Shown: positions 37,001 to 55,099 of the stretch, one piece after another
Position numbering within the stretch: the stretch's first letter is position 1
Layout: each line of letters begins with the position of its first letter
Assembly: GCF_041260155.1 (NCBI RefSeq)
Contig: NC_091929.1
Coordinates: 40,679,244 to 40,743,243 of the forward strand
Length of the DNA: 64,000 nt
Direction: 5' to 3'
Origin: Ptychodera flava
Lineage: Eukaryota > Hemichordata > Enteropneusta > Ptychoderidae
Program-made: the position numbers and the translations under genes
Notes under the pieces: generated by a model
What the model was told of the DNA's origin: nothing
Seen by the model: only the letters and a program-made list of their open reading frames with translations
Database searches by the model: none

Positions 37001-40000
37001 CACCACAGTAATTTGGCAACTAGCTGAATTATCGTACATCTACTTTGCTAGTAGGGTACGCTTGCCCAATTTGGACACCTGGTACTACCACTTAACTAGT
37101 GGTTAGAGATTAGACTATTGTTTTTGTCGGTGTGTTTTTTGTTGTTGTTGATTCGTTTGTTTGTTTCTTGGACCTGGTATTTTATATGCCATGAATGATA
37201 ACTATTGCTGGAATAATTTGATGTCATATTACCCTCATTTGTAGTTTGGGCTTGTAATTGTACAGAGAGCAATATTATTGTTTATAGAGAAATTATACAG
37301 GCCTTAAAGTCAATATTTAACAATATATGTACAAATTACTAAGTCAAGTGATAAAGTACAAACTGTTAAAGTTTACATGCTACTTATCTCAGCTGGGAAG
37401 GCACAAACTCCCTGATTAGTCTCCCGAGTTGAGCCAGACAGGCACACTAAAGGGTGGGGCTTGCAGGCTTGATGGATGAGGCTTACAGAGTTCACAGAAC
37501 AAGTCCAGCGTGAGTGTGAAGGTCCAAAATAGTCTTGAAGTCAACACTGAAGCGATCCCGAAAGTCTACCTGAAAATTTGTACCATCCCATATTTATAGT
37601 AAAATGATTCTATCTGGAAAATATCAGAAGGATCTAGAATTCCTAATGATATGCTAATTACTATTCTAAATATATCTTCACTTGTAGTAAACGTGACCTT
37701 CCAGAAATTTCTTAGCAAGACTAATTGAATTCAAGGTCGTGGAGAAGAATGACCTTAATACATTATCTTCAGAATTTTTGAGGCTAATTAAAGTCAGGTC
37801 CTGGGTTGGGAAGAATCACGTACATAGCAATATATACTTACATATTACAGATATTGCAACTTTTGTCAGGGAAATATTGAATTATTTACCTGTAGACTAC
37901 CAAGTGAAATAATAACTTTGGGTAAACTTCCAATATAATCTTTGTTGTCCACATCTTAACTATCAAATATCCTTATTTGAATCAAGTACATTTTAGTTTA
38001 GTATTGCGAGAAAAATTATTTGTAGTTCCCCGCCAGACTCCAATGTATAGTGGATCGACATTTTCGGTAAAATTCCAAAATTAATTTTTTTTTTTTTGTA
38101 AAAATTTGCATTTGTAACAATCTATTCTAATCAAGTACAGTTATGTCAATTATATAACGTCTATATAGCAAGTTCTATATTGGAAACAATTATTCACTGC
38201 TTTGTCAAAGACTCCAATGTATAGTGAATCAACATTTTCGGTGAAATTCCCAAATTAATTTGTACACATTTGCACTTGTAACCATCCTATGCTAATCAAG
38301 AACATCTAATACAGTTTGCCAAATAGACTCCCATGCATTATTGATATTTTGGACGAAGCACTATATCGGCCACATTTGCCTTCCTTTGAGGTCGGGGGAC
38401 TTCAAAATTCTAGCAAGTAAGGTGAACGCATTGTTAGTTTATTAGGGGCGTTTGAAAAACAACAGAGAATTTTTTTAATTCCCCTCTCAAGAGGTGTTTG
38501 TGAATGCAGCCTTATATCGCACTTTACAAACATAAAAGACCGGCAAAGCTTTAGCAGTAGACTATGTCATGTTCTCAATGCACCATGGCGAGCACTTTAA
38601 AGAGAGTAAAGTGATTTAATGTTATAACACATATAATGTAAAGACGAATTCGCTATTTTCGATATCCTCTACAGATTCGACGGCCGAAATTCTGAAGCAG
38701 CTTCAAAGCATATCGATGAAGATTACACAAAGTGATCAAGTCGTTCAAAGCATGTCGATGAACATGGCACAACGCGATCAAGTTGAAGAAGTGAAATCTA
38801 ATATAGACAAACTTACAGCTAAAATAGACAAACTTGGGAACGACAATAAGGAAATGAAGACGAAAATGAATGAATTGTCATTAGAGTTTGCTGGCTTTAA
38901 GGAAGAAATGAGGCAGAAATTTGAAATGATGGAAAAGCGACTTGAATCATTTGGAGAGAGTATGTATTAGGCAATAAAGTGCAAGCGCGCAATACTCGGT
39001 TAAGCTTTTATGCACCAGGGCTTAAAGTGTATTCTGCTATCGCCGCGCTCGATGACAGCAGAATACACCGCAAGGCCGAGGGCAAATTCCCCAAGTACGC
39101 TGCGCTTGCACTCTCGCTATGGGGTACTATCATATTATTGCATATGTTGCATCACAAAACATCAACAAAATGATGCCCTGTACGACGCGTTTCGACGTCA
39201 TCTGACGTATGAAGTTTGGCTGAATGATGTGTACCTATTACCTTTTTGTAATCGAGTGTCATTGAATTCTCATTGGCTACTTATGCCACACCGCCTGTTC
39301 TGATTCGGTAAAGTGTTGTTCACATGTTTACGGGTCAAAGGCTAGTTGACTTGCAGAACAGATCTTGCTCAAGCGCCCATTGCTGCAATGGCGGTTGGAA
39401 AGAACTGTGCACAAATTGTTTTCATTCGACTCATTTTCAGTTTACAGTGTGTTTGAAAAGCTAAATGCTTTACTGACAGGTAGAAATATACGCAAGAAAG
39501 AAAGACAGTTGAGTTATTATTTCGCGAATGAGCTGAAACCTCTTTGAGCTCCCGTAACAGCGAGGCGTTTGTCTTCCGAGGTAGAATAGCTTGCAGAAGA
39601 CCGATTTTTGTGTTTTAAAAATGCTAGTCCTTTACAAACAAAAGAAGTCCTGGTTACGGGTGCTCATTCATATAAGGCTGATTTTGGTTTTGATTTGGTA
39701 GTGCAAATACCTATGGCACACTCATTCGGTACAGGTAAACTGTGGTATATATGAAATAATTGGCAATGGCTCTTATTAGTCACTTGTTCATTTGATAAGA
39801 GTTAAAATATCAGTTACAACGGCAGCTATTTTCGAAAAGCAAACGCAACTCGAAAATGTTAATGAAAATAATGTTTTAAGTCGTTTGTTCCGTTCTTTGT
39901 CTACTACACTTGTCAGTATCGGTTAAACACTGAAACATTCCAACTTCAATATTACAGTAGTGTCATCCGGTAAGAAGACAAGCGAAAATGTCAAAACAGC

Positions 40001-41669
40001 TCTCGAAACACTTGCGGAGGAGGTCAAGAAATTCAAAGAAGATTATGCGCAGTTTGTTGAGAGCTATCACCAGTCACAAAATATAAAGGGTAAGTTTTTT
40101 TTCTTTCACAATTGAAAACCAATCAATCATAAAATCACAATGGATCAAATTCAGGACCCTGAAGAAAACTTATTCAACGGTGTGATTGAAAATTGCAGAG
40201 ATCACTATGTTATCAATATCGATGTAAACGCACTTAAGAATATGGATATTTACATACAGAGGAGAACTGTCGATGTGAAAACTTAATTTAGGTAATACAA
40301 AGTAGAATGCGCCTCGAACTCTAATATCTTTCGGGTCTACCGTAAGTGGAGTCTTGGAGTAAGAACAGTTTTTATCGTCGTATACGTAGTTTTAAAAATA
40401 TCTGGTAATGTTTAGTAATTTGTTTCTCAATACCAAAAGTTGCTCGATGACTCCTGATTTTGTATTCTTGATTTGGTTAGAGAAGGGCAGAAAGTTTATT
40501 TGAGGAATTTATGAGTAAACATTTAATTCTTTCTCTTTCGAGGCGCGTACTACCTTAGCAATAACATATCCCGGCAATAAGGCTCAGATGTTCGTTATTT
40601 TCAAATCAAGCAAAATTTTATTATTTTCATTGGCCGCGTACTTTGACTCGTATGTTAACATTGTGAGTTTCCAAATCACTGTCATTTCCTTTGAATAAGT
40701 TTCTTATAACATTTATGTATCAAGGGGAGCGTAATCTCTTTCATATTATTTCAATTAAAACATTTTGATAAAGAATCCAACGAATACGAATTCTTCAAGA
40801 CGGTTGTTGAAAAACTAACAGCTCTTGATGGCATAGACAAAGAGAAAATTTGGCGGGAAATCACAAAACTACGAGAAGATTTCAATGGTTTAAAGAAGTT
40901 AACAGAAAGTGTTTGGAAGATGATGCAGTCAAGTCTTTCACAAGGTAGTGTACATGATCATATACATACACAATGTAATCAGCAAAAGTTGTCATTTTCT
41001 AAACAGCAATCGTATTCAGATTTTTGAACTCAAATGACCAGCTTATCCGCTAAAGATTGCTGTAACCCTTATCACCATTGTCACACATCCAAGATAGGGT
41101 TTGAGTTGGGTATAAAATAATGTACAACTAAGTCATTGAAGATTAGCCTTGTACGCTAGACAAGATCCATTATGTAATGAATTAATATTGATGGATACTT
41201 AGAAGTGTGCAAATGTTTGCGCCTAGATAGCTCGTAAGGCTGGCATAAAGTGAAAATATGCAAAACTAATAGTCTTTTTCTCTTTATTAACTTATGAGCG
41301 GTCTGTTCGTGTCTAATAATTGTGATGTCCTTAGCTAGGTTATGTTTTTTCAGGACTGAAATATAAATACGTTATTTTGGCAATATTATCTCGTTGATAG
41401 AAATCGTACAAGACGATGACGTGCATGTACTTGCACAAAAGATCAAAACAATCTGGCGCCCTCTTGGACAGAAAGTTGGAGTCAATATAACCGACTTAGA
41501 AGGCGGGGAATGCAAAATGGACGTTGAGGGCAGAGCAGTGGCCGTCCTGACTCGTTGGTTGAGCAAGAGAGACAGTGGTCTTATGTGGGAAGACTTCATA
41601 TCTGTAGTATCTGAAATTGACGAGAATGTTGCAGATACAATCGCAGAGCTACGTTCGTCTAACCCCTGA
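34061..41669 (+). CDS. Gene B: CARD - coiled coil - Death domain adaptor protein
   Basis: Seven exons: 34061-34198, 34630-34792, 36148-36192, 38675-38959, 39958-40089, 40774-40944, 41401-41669 (stop TGA); 1203 nt, 400 aa. Phases equal those of gene A (0,1,1,1,1,1), and exons 1 and 6 have the same lengths (138 and 171 nt). CARD 1-95 (RQKRILSENLQFFTSKLKVK; SYLLDIFRRTPNGY). Linker 101-115 (GAAATNPYKGTPEKA). Coiled coil 116-311, with a first segment about 42 residues longer than in A (DKLTAKIDKLGNDNKEMKTK). Death domain 312-400 (IWRPLGQKVGVNI, LTRWLSK, LMWEDFISVVSEID). Exon 3 has the weakest donor (GTCAGC). The protein should be a cytosolic scaffold that couples CARD and Death-domain partners. 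The coiled coil suggests oligomerisation. No signal peptide or membrane segment. Partners are unknown. Confidence 0.83.
34464..34508. repeat. (ACAG)n simple repeat
   Basis: Short GACA/ACAG run in gene B intron 1. Confidence 0.8.
34938..35229. repeat. (TATG)n microsatellite
   Basis: About 290 bp of TATG tetranucleotide, with a GTACGTAC variant patch at 35189-35214, in gene B intron 2. All six frames stay open in it, which produces meaningless long ORFs. Confidence 0.95.
36715..37000 (+). pseudogene. Decayed reverse-transcriptase fragment
   Basis: ILSGPAYSVYISQLLRYCRV, then CDSYEDF, and after a stop SRLARSFKKFYGKHGDF, match the family of the reading frame at the left window edge (PAYGVYISQFIRY; FKRFFGRYRKLV). 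Internal stops and a frameshift show it is dead. It lies in gene B intron 3. Confidence 0.65.
38020..38400 (-). repeat. Truncated copy of the 2.3 kb inverted-repeat element interior
   Basis: Read on the minus strand, this stretch matches 45690-46050: GAAGGCAAATGTGGCCGATA and the satellite word CACTATACATTGGAGTC. Two to three units of the roughly 181-bp repeat are present. No terminal inverted repeat was found, so the copy is truncated. It lies about 275 bp before gene B exon 4. Confidence 0.65.
40299..40556. mobile_element. MITE of the GCGCCTCGAA family, copy 2
   Basis: Inverted ends AAAGTAGAATGCGCCTCGAA and TTCGAGGCGCGTACTACCTT. It lies in gene B intron 5 and is orthologous to 58515-58703 in the second block. 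Confidence 0.75.
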
Positions 41670-44600
41670 TATTCCCCTTTGTGGTTTTCTTGGCTCGTTC
41701 TATTGAACACAACAATTTTAGATCGTATACTAGACCATTAAGAGTTTAAAATAGTTGTATCTAAACGTTTTTTGAGGAACTTATATTTGGGCATAGTAAC
41801 GTTGCATTTGGCTTTCAAATAATAAGGATAGTTTGCTTAGTACATCATATTATGTTATTTAGAATTTGGAGTCACTTTACCTTTATTTTTCCTAATCTTT
41901 TAGAGGTGTTATTTTGATGCCAACTGCCATTATTTGCTTCAACAAGATTGCTCATAGGCTTCGAATTGATCAGATTGCTGTTTAAAGACAATTATTTCGA
42001 TCGCTGGATAAATATTCCGTTTTGTTAAGAAGGTTGAACTTGAAAAGGGAGTTTGGATTAGCACAAGGCTTGACAAAAGTTGAGCGAGCAATTTTGCTAA
42101 AGTCTGTGTAGACTGGTACAAATTAGGCCTAAAACAAACACCGAAGCAATTCAGCTGAAAACAGGAAATGGTCAAAGTTTGGCTGTTGGCATCAAGTGTT
42201 AAATGTTTCAAAACGAGTTTGCCACTTAATATCTTCTAATGTTTCTTAAGATAACGCGACGAATAGGTTTTTTTTTAAATGCACTCTTAAAGAATGATGT
42301 AAATATGAATGTAACATGAGAAGTGAAGTGTAAAGGCAGCCGCAAGTTATTATTTGATTTCTTCCCTCAAAGTTATATCAAATTCGATTATGCCTCACAT
42401 CGACGTATAATGTAGCAAAAGTATTTCAATTTTCAACTTTTGTATCTAATCTTTACAAGACCGATAGTCCCTTTTATAATAACCGAAATATCGTTTATTT
42501 AGTTATTATACTGTAAACCTTTCAAGATTTTACATTTTTAGAAAAGCTTAAAAAAATTAAATGTGTTGTTTCAAGCATTCATATAGTATTATTAGTTTTG
42601 TGTGGTTGTTGATATGAACATGTGTAGTTTGTATTTAGTCTCTTGGAAATGTACTTGTCAGCAGTGATATGAATATAAATAACAAATGAGGCCAATAGTT
42701 GTGAAGAAGAGCGTAGTTGCTTTGTTATTTCTCAAAAGAAGATAAATCAAACTTGATTAATGATTTAAAAAAGATCCAATTTTCTTCAAGTAACAATTTG
42801 GGTTATCGAGAGAAAAAAATTGTCAGGCAAAAACGCAACGTCGCGTCAAGTTTCTCCGAGCACATAAAAGAATTCAAAACTGTGTAATTAAGAGGTTAAA
42901 GAGCCATATTCCCCCACCACACCGAAATATCTATACGTAAAACTTCCATTTTTTTCAAGTGGCAACATTTATTTTTTATTATTATTGATTGATTGTCATT
43001 CATTCATTCAGTCATTCATTCATTTATTCATAAATGCTATAAATACTATAGTATTGAATTGGATAAATTCTGGTTTCGAGTTTCTAAAGTGCCCATTCAA
43101 GAAATATACCTACAGGACGTGGCTGATTCATATTTGTATGTTTGTATAAGCAAAATATGCGTGTTTTTCAACATTATCTCCTGCAGCCTGAACAATTACT
43201 TATTTTATCGAATGAGACAATGATCTGGGTAGTTTAGCTCGATGTCGATCGTTGCAGAGTGAGTGAATCTCGGTGTAAGTTAGCCCCGGCTAAATCTGTT
43301 TCCTGCTTATTTCGCTCACAATATTTCGCTCACAACACCGAGCCAGTCTTTTCATTATATCTACAGTTCAGTGCCCCTACTTTCTGAACCTATGCAATAT
43401 AGGCCTTACCATTTATGATAAGTTAAATCACCTGAATTGCTGTAGGATCTGCATACTAATGCGTTGTCCAACAAGAGCAAATGTCAAAAACTGTCTCATT
43501 GCTAGATTTAAATGTAATTATTAGTAGCAAAAATATATATTCACTGCTGCTGCTGCTAAATTAACGGACTGTCCTTCTTCAGCATGCCAATTTTCTAGTG
43601 AAGCAAAATAATTAATGAGACAAAATTCCGCTTTTTCCGGTCCATGCTGCAGTTAAGTAGGTAAACATCACCGTGGCGTACCATGTATCTGTTGTGTTGT
43701 ATAGAGAATTCCTCCGGGTTTGAGACAGCTTGTTTAGGGTGACCTTCAACAAGATATTAATAGTACAAATATTTGCATAATGGCATGCTAATTAATGTTA
43801 TTATAAGCTGATTTGTTGCCGGCCAGGGAAAACAACCTGGCAACCCCTGTTGGAATGAGGGTTAAAGACGTGTATACAGTTGAACTGTCTATGCGGTTCA
43901 GTACTTACTGACAACCGACCACCAGTCACAAGTTACTAAGAAAATGACAATTTTATCAAATAATACTAAATCCGTGTGATGCCTAAGGCTGATTAATTGT
44001 ACACACCGTGAGCCATAAAGGAAGAATATATCCGCTGATAAACCATATTTGGCAAGGCAGACTAGTGACAGCTGTTAGCACTATGCAACCATGTAGGTAC
44101 CGGGAAATCAAACTTGAAAAGTGAAATCGACTCTGATCACCGAGACAAAGCACTCGGGAAGGCGCCACGAATCCAGACTGTTGACAGCATTGGTGTTTGA
44201 TATGTTGTGTACGACTAAATAGAAGAGATCAGTATTTTTTTATCGTTATTCAGAACTAAAAGGGATACCCAATCTGGGATTGATGTTGTGAACGAAATCA
44301 GCAGATTAACAGATTTAGCCGTATGCCGAGTTACACCGAGGTCACTAGATCAGCAACAATCGACATCGAGCGAAAACGCCACATCATGCCCTTAATTGAT
44401 TAAGAATTACTGCTTTTAGTGAAGGTCCAGACCACAGAAGACAATTTTGAAAATCACGTAAGGTTTTTCTCGTACAGGCAGACAAACATACATTATTATT
44501 CATCCGTGTCGTATTTATATTATTTATGAATGCATAATGAATGAATGGATTACAGAATGAGTCAGGTGGTCGATTGGTGAAGGGCGAAATGAGTAAATAA

Positions 44601-44786
44601 CTAAATGTCTAATGATTCTCGATCTGTGCTATAGCATGTCTCCTTTTATGTTGGCATTTTTTCTTTTTGATTTGTTTTGCGTTTGAATTTTTTAGTTTGT
44701 TTTGTTTTGTTTTGTTTTTTTATTTGGTTTTAAGTTATACGAAAATGAACATTTTGACGAATTGACTCTTTTCTGAATCTAATTTT
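41670..44786. other. Intergenic part of duplicated block, copy 1
   Basis: Non-coding. It aligns with 59781-61805. Copy 1 has two extra segments, about 41754-42165 and about 43325-44078, with no counterpart in copy 2. An (ATTC)n run at about 42997-43030 matches the longer run at 60846-60892. Confidence 0.65.
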
Positions 44787-45026
44787 AAAGATAGTATACG
44801 CCTCGAATTCCGAAGAGGTTTGCGATATTTGAAAATCAAAATGGCCGCCATCCCTGTGTTAGCTCTAGGGGAATTTTAAATTTCATATTTTCGGAAAACT
44901 AAGATGCAGAAAGTTTTTTTCTTTCTCCAAGCGCTTTAAAATGAATTCCTACAAGTGGTAGATCAGAAACGAATTGTAGAAACTTGAGAGCCAGAATATC
45001 TGTCACCGGGGCGCGTTCTGCCTTAA
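44787..45026. mobile_element. MITE of the GCGCCTCGAA family, copy 3
   Basis: Left end AAAGATAGTATACGCCTCGA and right end GGGGCGCGTTCTGCCTTA. Its counterpart in block 2 is at 61806-62151. Confidence 0.6.
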
Positions 45027-45471
45027 TTCATTGATGCCACACCAGTTGTTTCTGCTAAGCTGCAAAATGACTTCATATAGCGTGACGGAACCACTCACCT
45101 CAACGTTGAATTTTATAACTTGCCGCATGATTACAAATTACATTAACACCTCGAAAAACATTTACTTCGAGGGTACCTGTGATGCCAATGATCACGAATT
45201 CTATACGTATGTCTGTGTGATATGTAAAGGACTATCGTCACAACAAAGGTAATCGACGATATGCAGAGTGTGCGATTGTAAGTTGATTTCCCTATGCACT
45301 TCAGTAAGGCATACGCTATAGATCACAAATTTCTCCTCATATTAAATACCAGTGGGTACTGCCCAAGTTTTTAGCCGCGGACTGGAGCGTATCAGTAACC
45401 TGGTTAAGAATAAGCAATAAAATTTGTTTACGTAAAACATTCTGTTTTAAAATCACTTTCAAGCAAGCTAA

Positions 45472-47774
45472 GGGACTGGACATAAATTACAGGGGGGGTG
45501 GGCCGGTGTTTTTCGAAAAACCGCTGCGTAAAAAATAGTGACCCTTCAAAAGTTCATGCACAAAAATTAGTGACCCTCCCCCTTATCCGTGCATGAAAAT
45601 AAGTGACCCTCCCCTGTTACTCAATACCCCCAAAAAACCCGCAATGTGTTAAAGACCCCCTTCTGACTTGCTATACTTTTTAAGTCGCCCTCCCGAAAGG
45701 AAGGCAAAATGTGGCCGATATAACGCGTTGTCCAAGAAATATCAAATCATATGTGTGTGATAATTCATGTAAATGTACTTTGCTTGAAGTGGCAGGTAAA
45801 AGTGCATGCCTGTACAAAAATGTAATTTTTAGATTTTATCGATAATGTTGATTCACTATACATGTAGTCGACTATAAGAAAACTACGAACGTGTATTTTC
45901 CAGTATAAAACTAGCTATATCTGTTCATATACAGATGTTTAATAACTGATATAGATATACTTGATTAGCATGGGTTGTTTACAAGTGCACATGTGAACAA
46001 GATATTTGATTTTGGAATTTCTCTCAAAATGTTGATCCACTATACATGGGAGTCTATGACAAAACTATACATGGGAGTCTATGACAAACACTGTCAAAAA
46101 TTTTCAGAATTAAAAATTTGCACTATTTGTGCATATATGGACCCTCAATAATTGACATAATTGTGCTTGATTAGAAGAGGGTGGTAAAATGTGAATCTGT
46201 GTACAATGACTGTTTTTGGAATTTCGCATAAAATGTTGATCCACTATACATGGGAGTCTATGACAAAACTGTACAAAAAAATTTTCAGAATTAAAAATAT
46301 GCCCTATTTGTGTATATATGACCCTGAATAATTGACATAATTGTGCTTGATTAGAAGAGGGTGGTAACACGTGCATCTGTGTACAATAACTTTGTTTTTG
46401 GAATTTCGCATGAAATGTGGATCCATTATACATTGTAGTCTATGAAGAAACTATGAATAATTTTTTTTAAATACAAAACTTGGCAAATCTGTGTATTTAT
46501 GTATGCTTGATTATTGATATTTATGTTCTTGATTAGACTAGAGTGGTTACAAATCCATGTGTGTGTAAGAAATTTGATTTTGGAATTTCACCGAAATGTT
46601 GATTCACTATACATGGCAGTCTATGGTGAAACCCTATGAATAATTTTTTTCCAAAACAAAAATAGGTAAATCTGTGCATTTATGTACACTGAATTATTGG
46701 TACTAATGTTCATGATAGACTAGAGTGGTTTCAAGTCAATGGTGTGCAAGAAATTTGATTTTGGCATATCACTTAAATGTCGATTCACTATACATGGCAG
46801 TCTATGATGAAACTATGAATAATTTTTTTCCAATAAAAAAATAGGAAAATCTGTGCATTTATGTACACTTGATTATTGTATTAATGTTCATGATTAGACT
46901 AGAGTAGTTTCAAGTCAATGGGTGTGCAAGAAATTTGATTTTGGAATTTCACTGAAATGTCCATTCACTATACATGGCAGTCTATGATGAAACTATGAAT
47001 AATTTTTTTCCAATACAAAACTTTGTAAACCTGTGCATTTATGTACACCTAATTATTAGTATTAATATTCATGATTAGACTAGAGTGGTTTCAAGTCAAT
47101 GGTTGTGCAAGAAATTTGATTTTGGAATTTCACCAAAATGTTGATTCACTATACATTGTAGGCTATGAGGAAACTACAAATAACTCATAGGTTATCTGAT
47201 CCTAAATTGTTATTCAAAAGTTGTTCGACCTGAAGCTTCCAGTTGTTATTGATGACACTATGCACTATTCTGAACAGTTTGTATTCTGTCAATGTCCTCA
47301 AAAAATTAAAAAATGTACATACAGCGACATGAACGTTTGACACCGACCTATACCCAATGTATTGTCAATGGGAGAATGATGTCAAATAAGTAATCTCCCA
47401 AATTGTTATTGAAAGAGTTATTATAGGGGACAGTTATGCACAATAGTGTTGAATAAGTAGAAATCATGACAACTTAAATCAATGTGGCTGCTTGGATCAT
47501 CAATACATTGTTTATTATACCTGAAATTTGCGCCCGAAGGGCGCGCCGAAAATGGTAATGGCAGAAAATGAAAGTGCCAGGAGGTATTTTTTCTTTTTTC
47601 AGTATTCCATAACGTGCACATGCAATTTCAGCTTTGATGCATGAAAAAAGGTGACCCTCCCCCATAGGCTTGCACAAAATTTTATGACCCTTCAAAAATG
47701 CTTGCGCGAAAAATGGCGACCCACCCCCAAAAAACACCGGCCCACCCCCCCCCCTGTAATTTGTGTCCAGTCCC
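45472..47774. mobile_element. 2.3 kb non-autonomous DNA transposon with terminal inverted repeats
   Basis: The element is 2303 bp. The left end GGGACTGGACATAAATTACA and the right end TGTAATTTGTGTCCAGTCCC are inverted repeats with one mismatch over 20 bp, and they extend through a G/C-rich run into GGCCGGTGTTTTT. It is flanked by TAA on both sides (45469-45471 and 47775-47777). The duplicated block 2 keeps the site without the element (around 62625). The 3-bp TWA-type target duplication and GG start suggest the PIF/Harbinger superfamily, but no transposase is encoded. The interior is mostly a tandem array. Confidence 0.8.
45840..47190. repeat. ~181-bp tandem repeats inside the DNA transposon
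   Basis: About eight units share the word TTGATTCACTATACATGGCA (variants), at 45847, 46031, 46234, 46417, 46598, 46779, 46959 and 47140. Periods are 180-203 bp. Each unit continues with AGTCTATGATGAAACTATGA and an A/T run. Confidence 0.85.
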
Positions 47775-47937
47775 TAATCTCGCAAGTGCAAGAGCCGATA
47801 TCTCAGTTTTGAGGTAACAGAACGCGCTCTAGCAACGTCGTCAGTAAGAGAACTTGAACCAATTTGAGACTGAAAATGAATCAAACTTTGATTGTAAACA
47901 ATACAACTGAGAACAAGATAGCTCATTTCGAAGATAA

Positions 47938-47943
47938 TTTATT
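47938..47943 (-). terminator. Polyadenylation signal of gene D
   Basis: AATAAA on the minus strand, 268 nt past the gene D stop. The same hexamer in the same context is kept at 62778-62783 downstream of gene E. Confidence 0.5.
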
Positions 47944-48210
47944 CTACAGACAGTGTTTTAAAGAGAAACTGTGTAGAGGAAAAAAAACATAGGCAATGAT
48001 CATTAAATAAATATGCTTCAAATATGATCTTTTTTGGTTACAACTACACCAACGTAACATCTATACCACGGTCTCCATACGAAAGAGGCTCAAGGAACGT
48101 ATTTCGGATGCTTTGCTAAGACTGTAAATTTCCAATGTTGTCTGCAAATTGATATTTGCTAAGATAACCTATTCTATCCGTAAATTCAATATCATTACCA
48201 ACATACTAAT

Positions 48211-54632
<6,422 letters not shown>

Positions 54633-55003
54633 TTTCCGATAAGAATTGTCTCCGGATAACTCTGGGAAAAGAATATCATTAAGCAATATTAAGTCACATG
54701 AAACATTTTTGAGAAGTGATTTACTAATCGATTTATGATATACGTGAACGTTTTGGCGCAAAGTAAATAATTAGTTCGTCAAACGCTGTTCTACGAAGCA
54801 ATTGCAATACAGCTCCTCGTTACGCTAAGGATAACCGCAAATTTTCTGTTGTGATCAATAGTAAAATTGCCTTCATGTTTCCTGCAATACAATCGCTCCG
54901 AGAAGTTCACATAGATATTGACTTAGATTGGCGTGCATACACATATAAAGACAAGTCTTGCCAATTATAAACATCGCAGATTCTAGGGAGGCAATACACT
55001 TAC

Positions 55004-55090
55004 CGTGTTTGGTGTGGAACCTGCTTCTGCCCTGCAGCTTCAACGTCCACTACACTTAAAATGCGCTAAAGTAGACTGGTTGTGTAACTT
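55004..55090 (-). other. Possible 5' untranslated exon of gene D
   Basis: On the minus strand a strong donor (CACG|GTAAGT, GT at 55003-55002) lies upstream of an acceptor (TTCCCAG ending at 54662) that precedes the start codon by 29 nt. A TATA-like GGATTATATC is near 55130-55121. The exon 5' limit is a guess. Confidence 0.35.
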
Positions 55091-55099
55091 ACACCTGCT

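Noticed and set aside
45840-47190. Regular repeats considered as a CRISPR array
   Set aside because: The repeated unit is the full ~181-bp period without unique spacers, inside a transposon of an animal genome.
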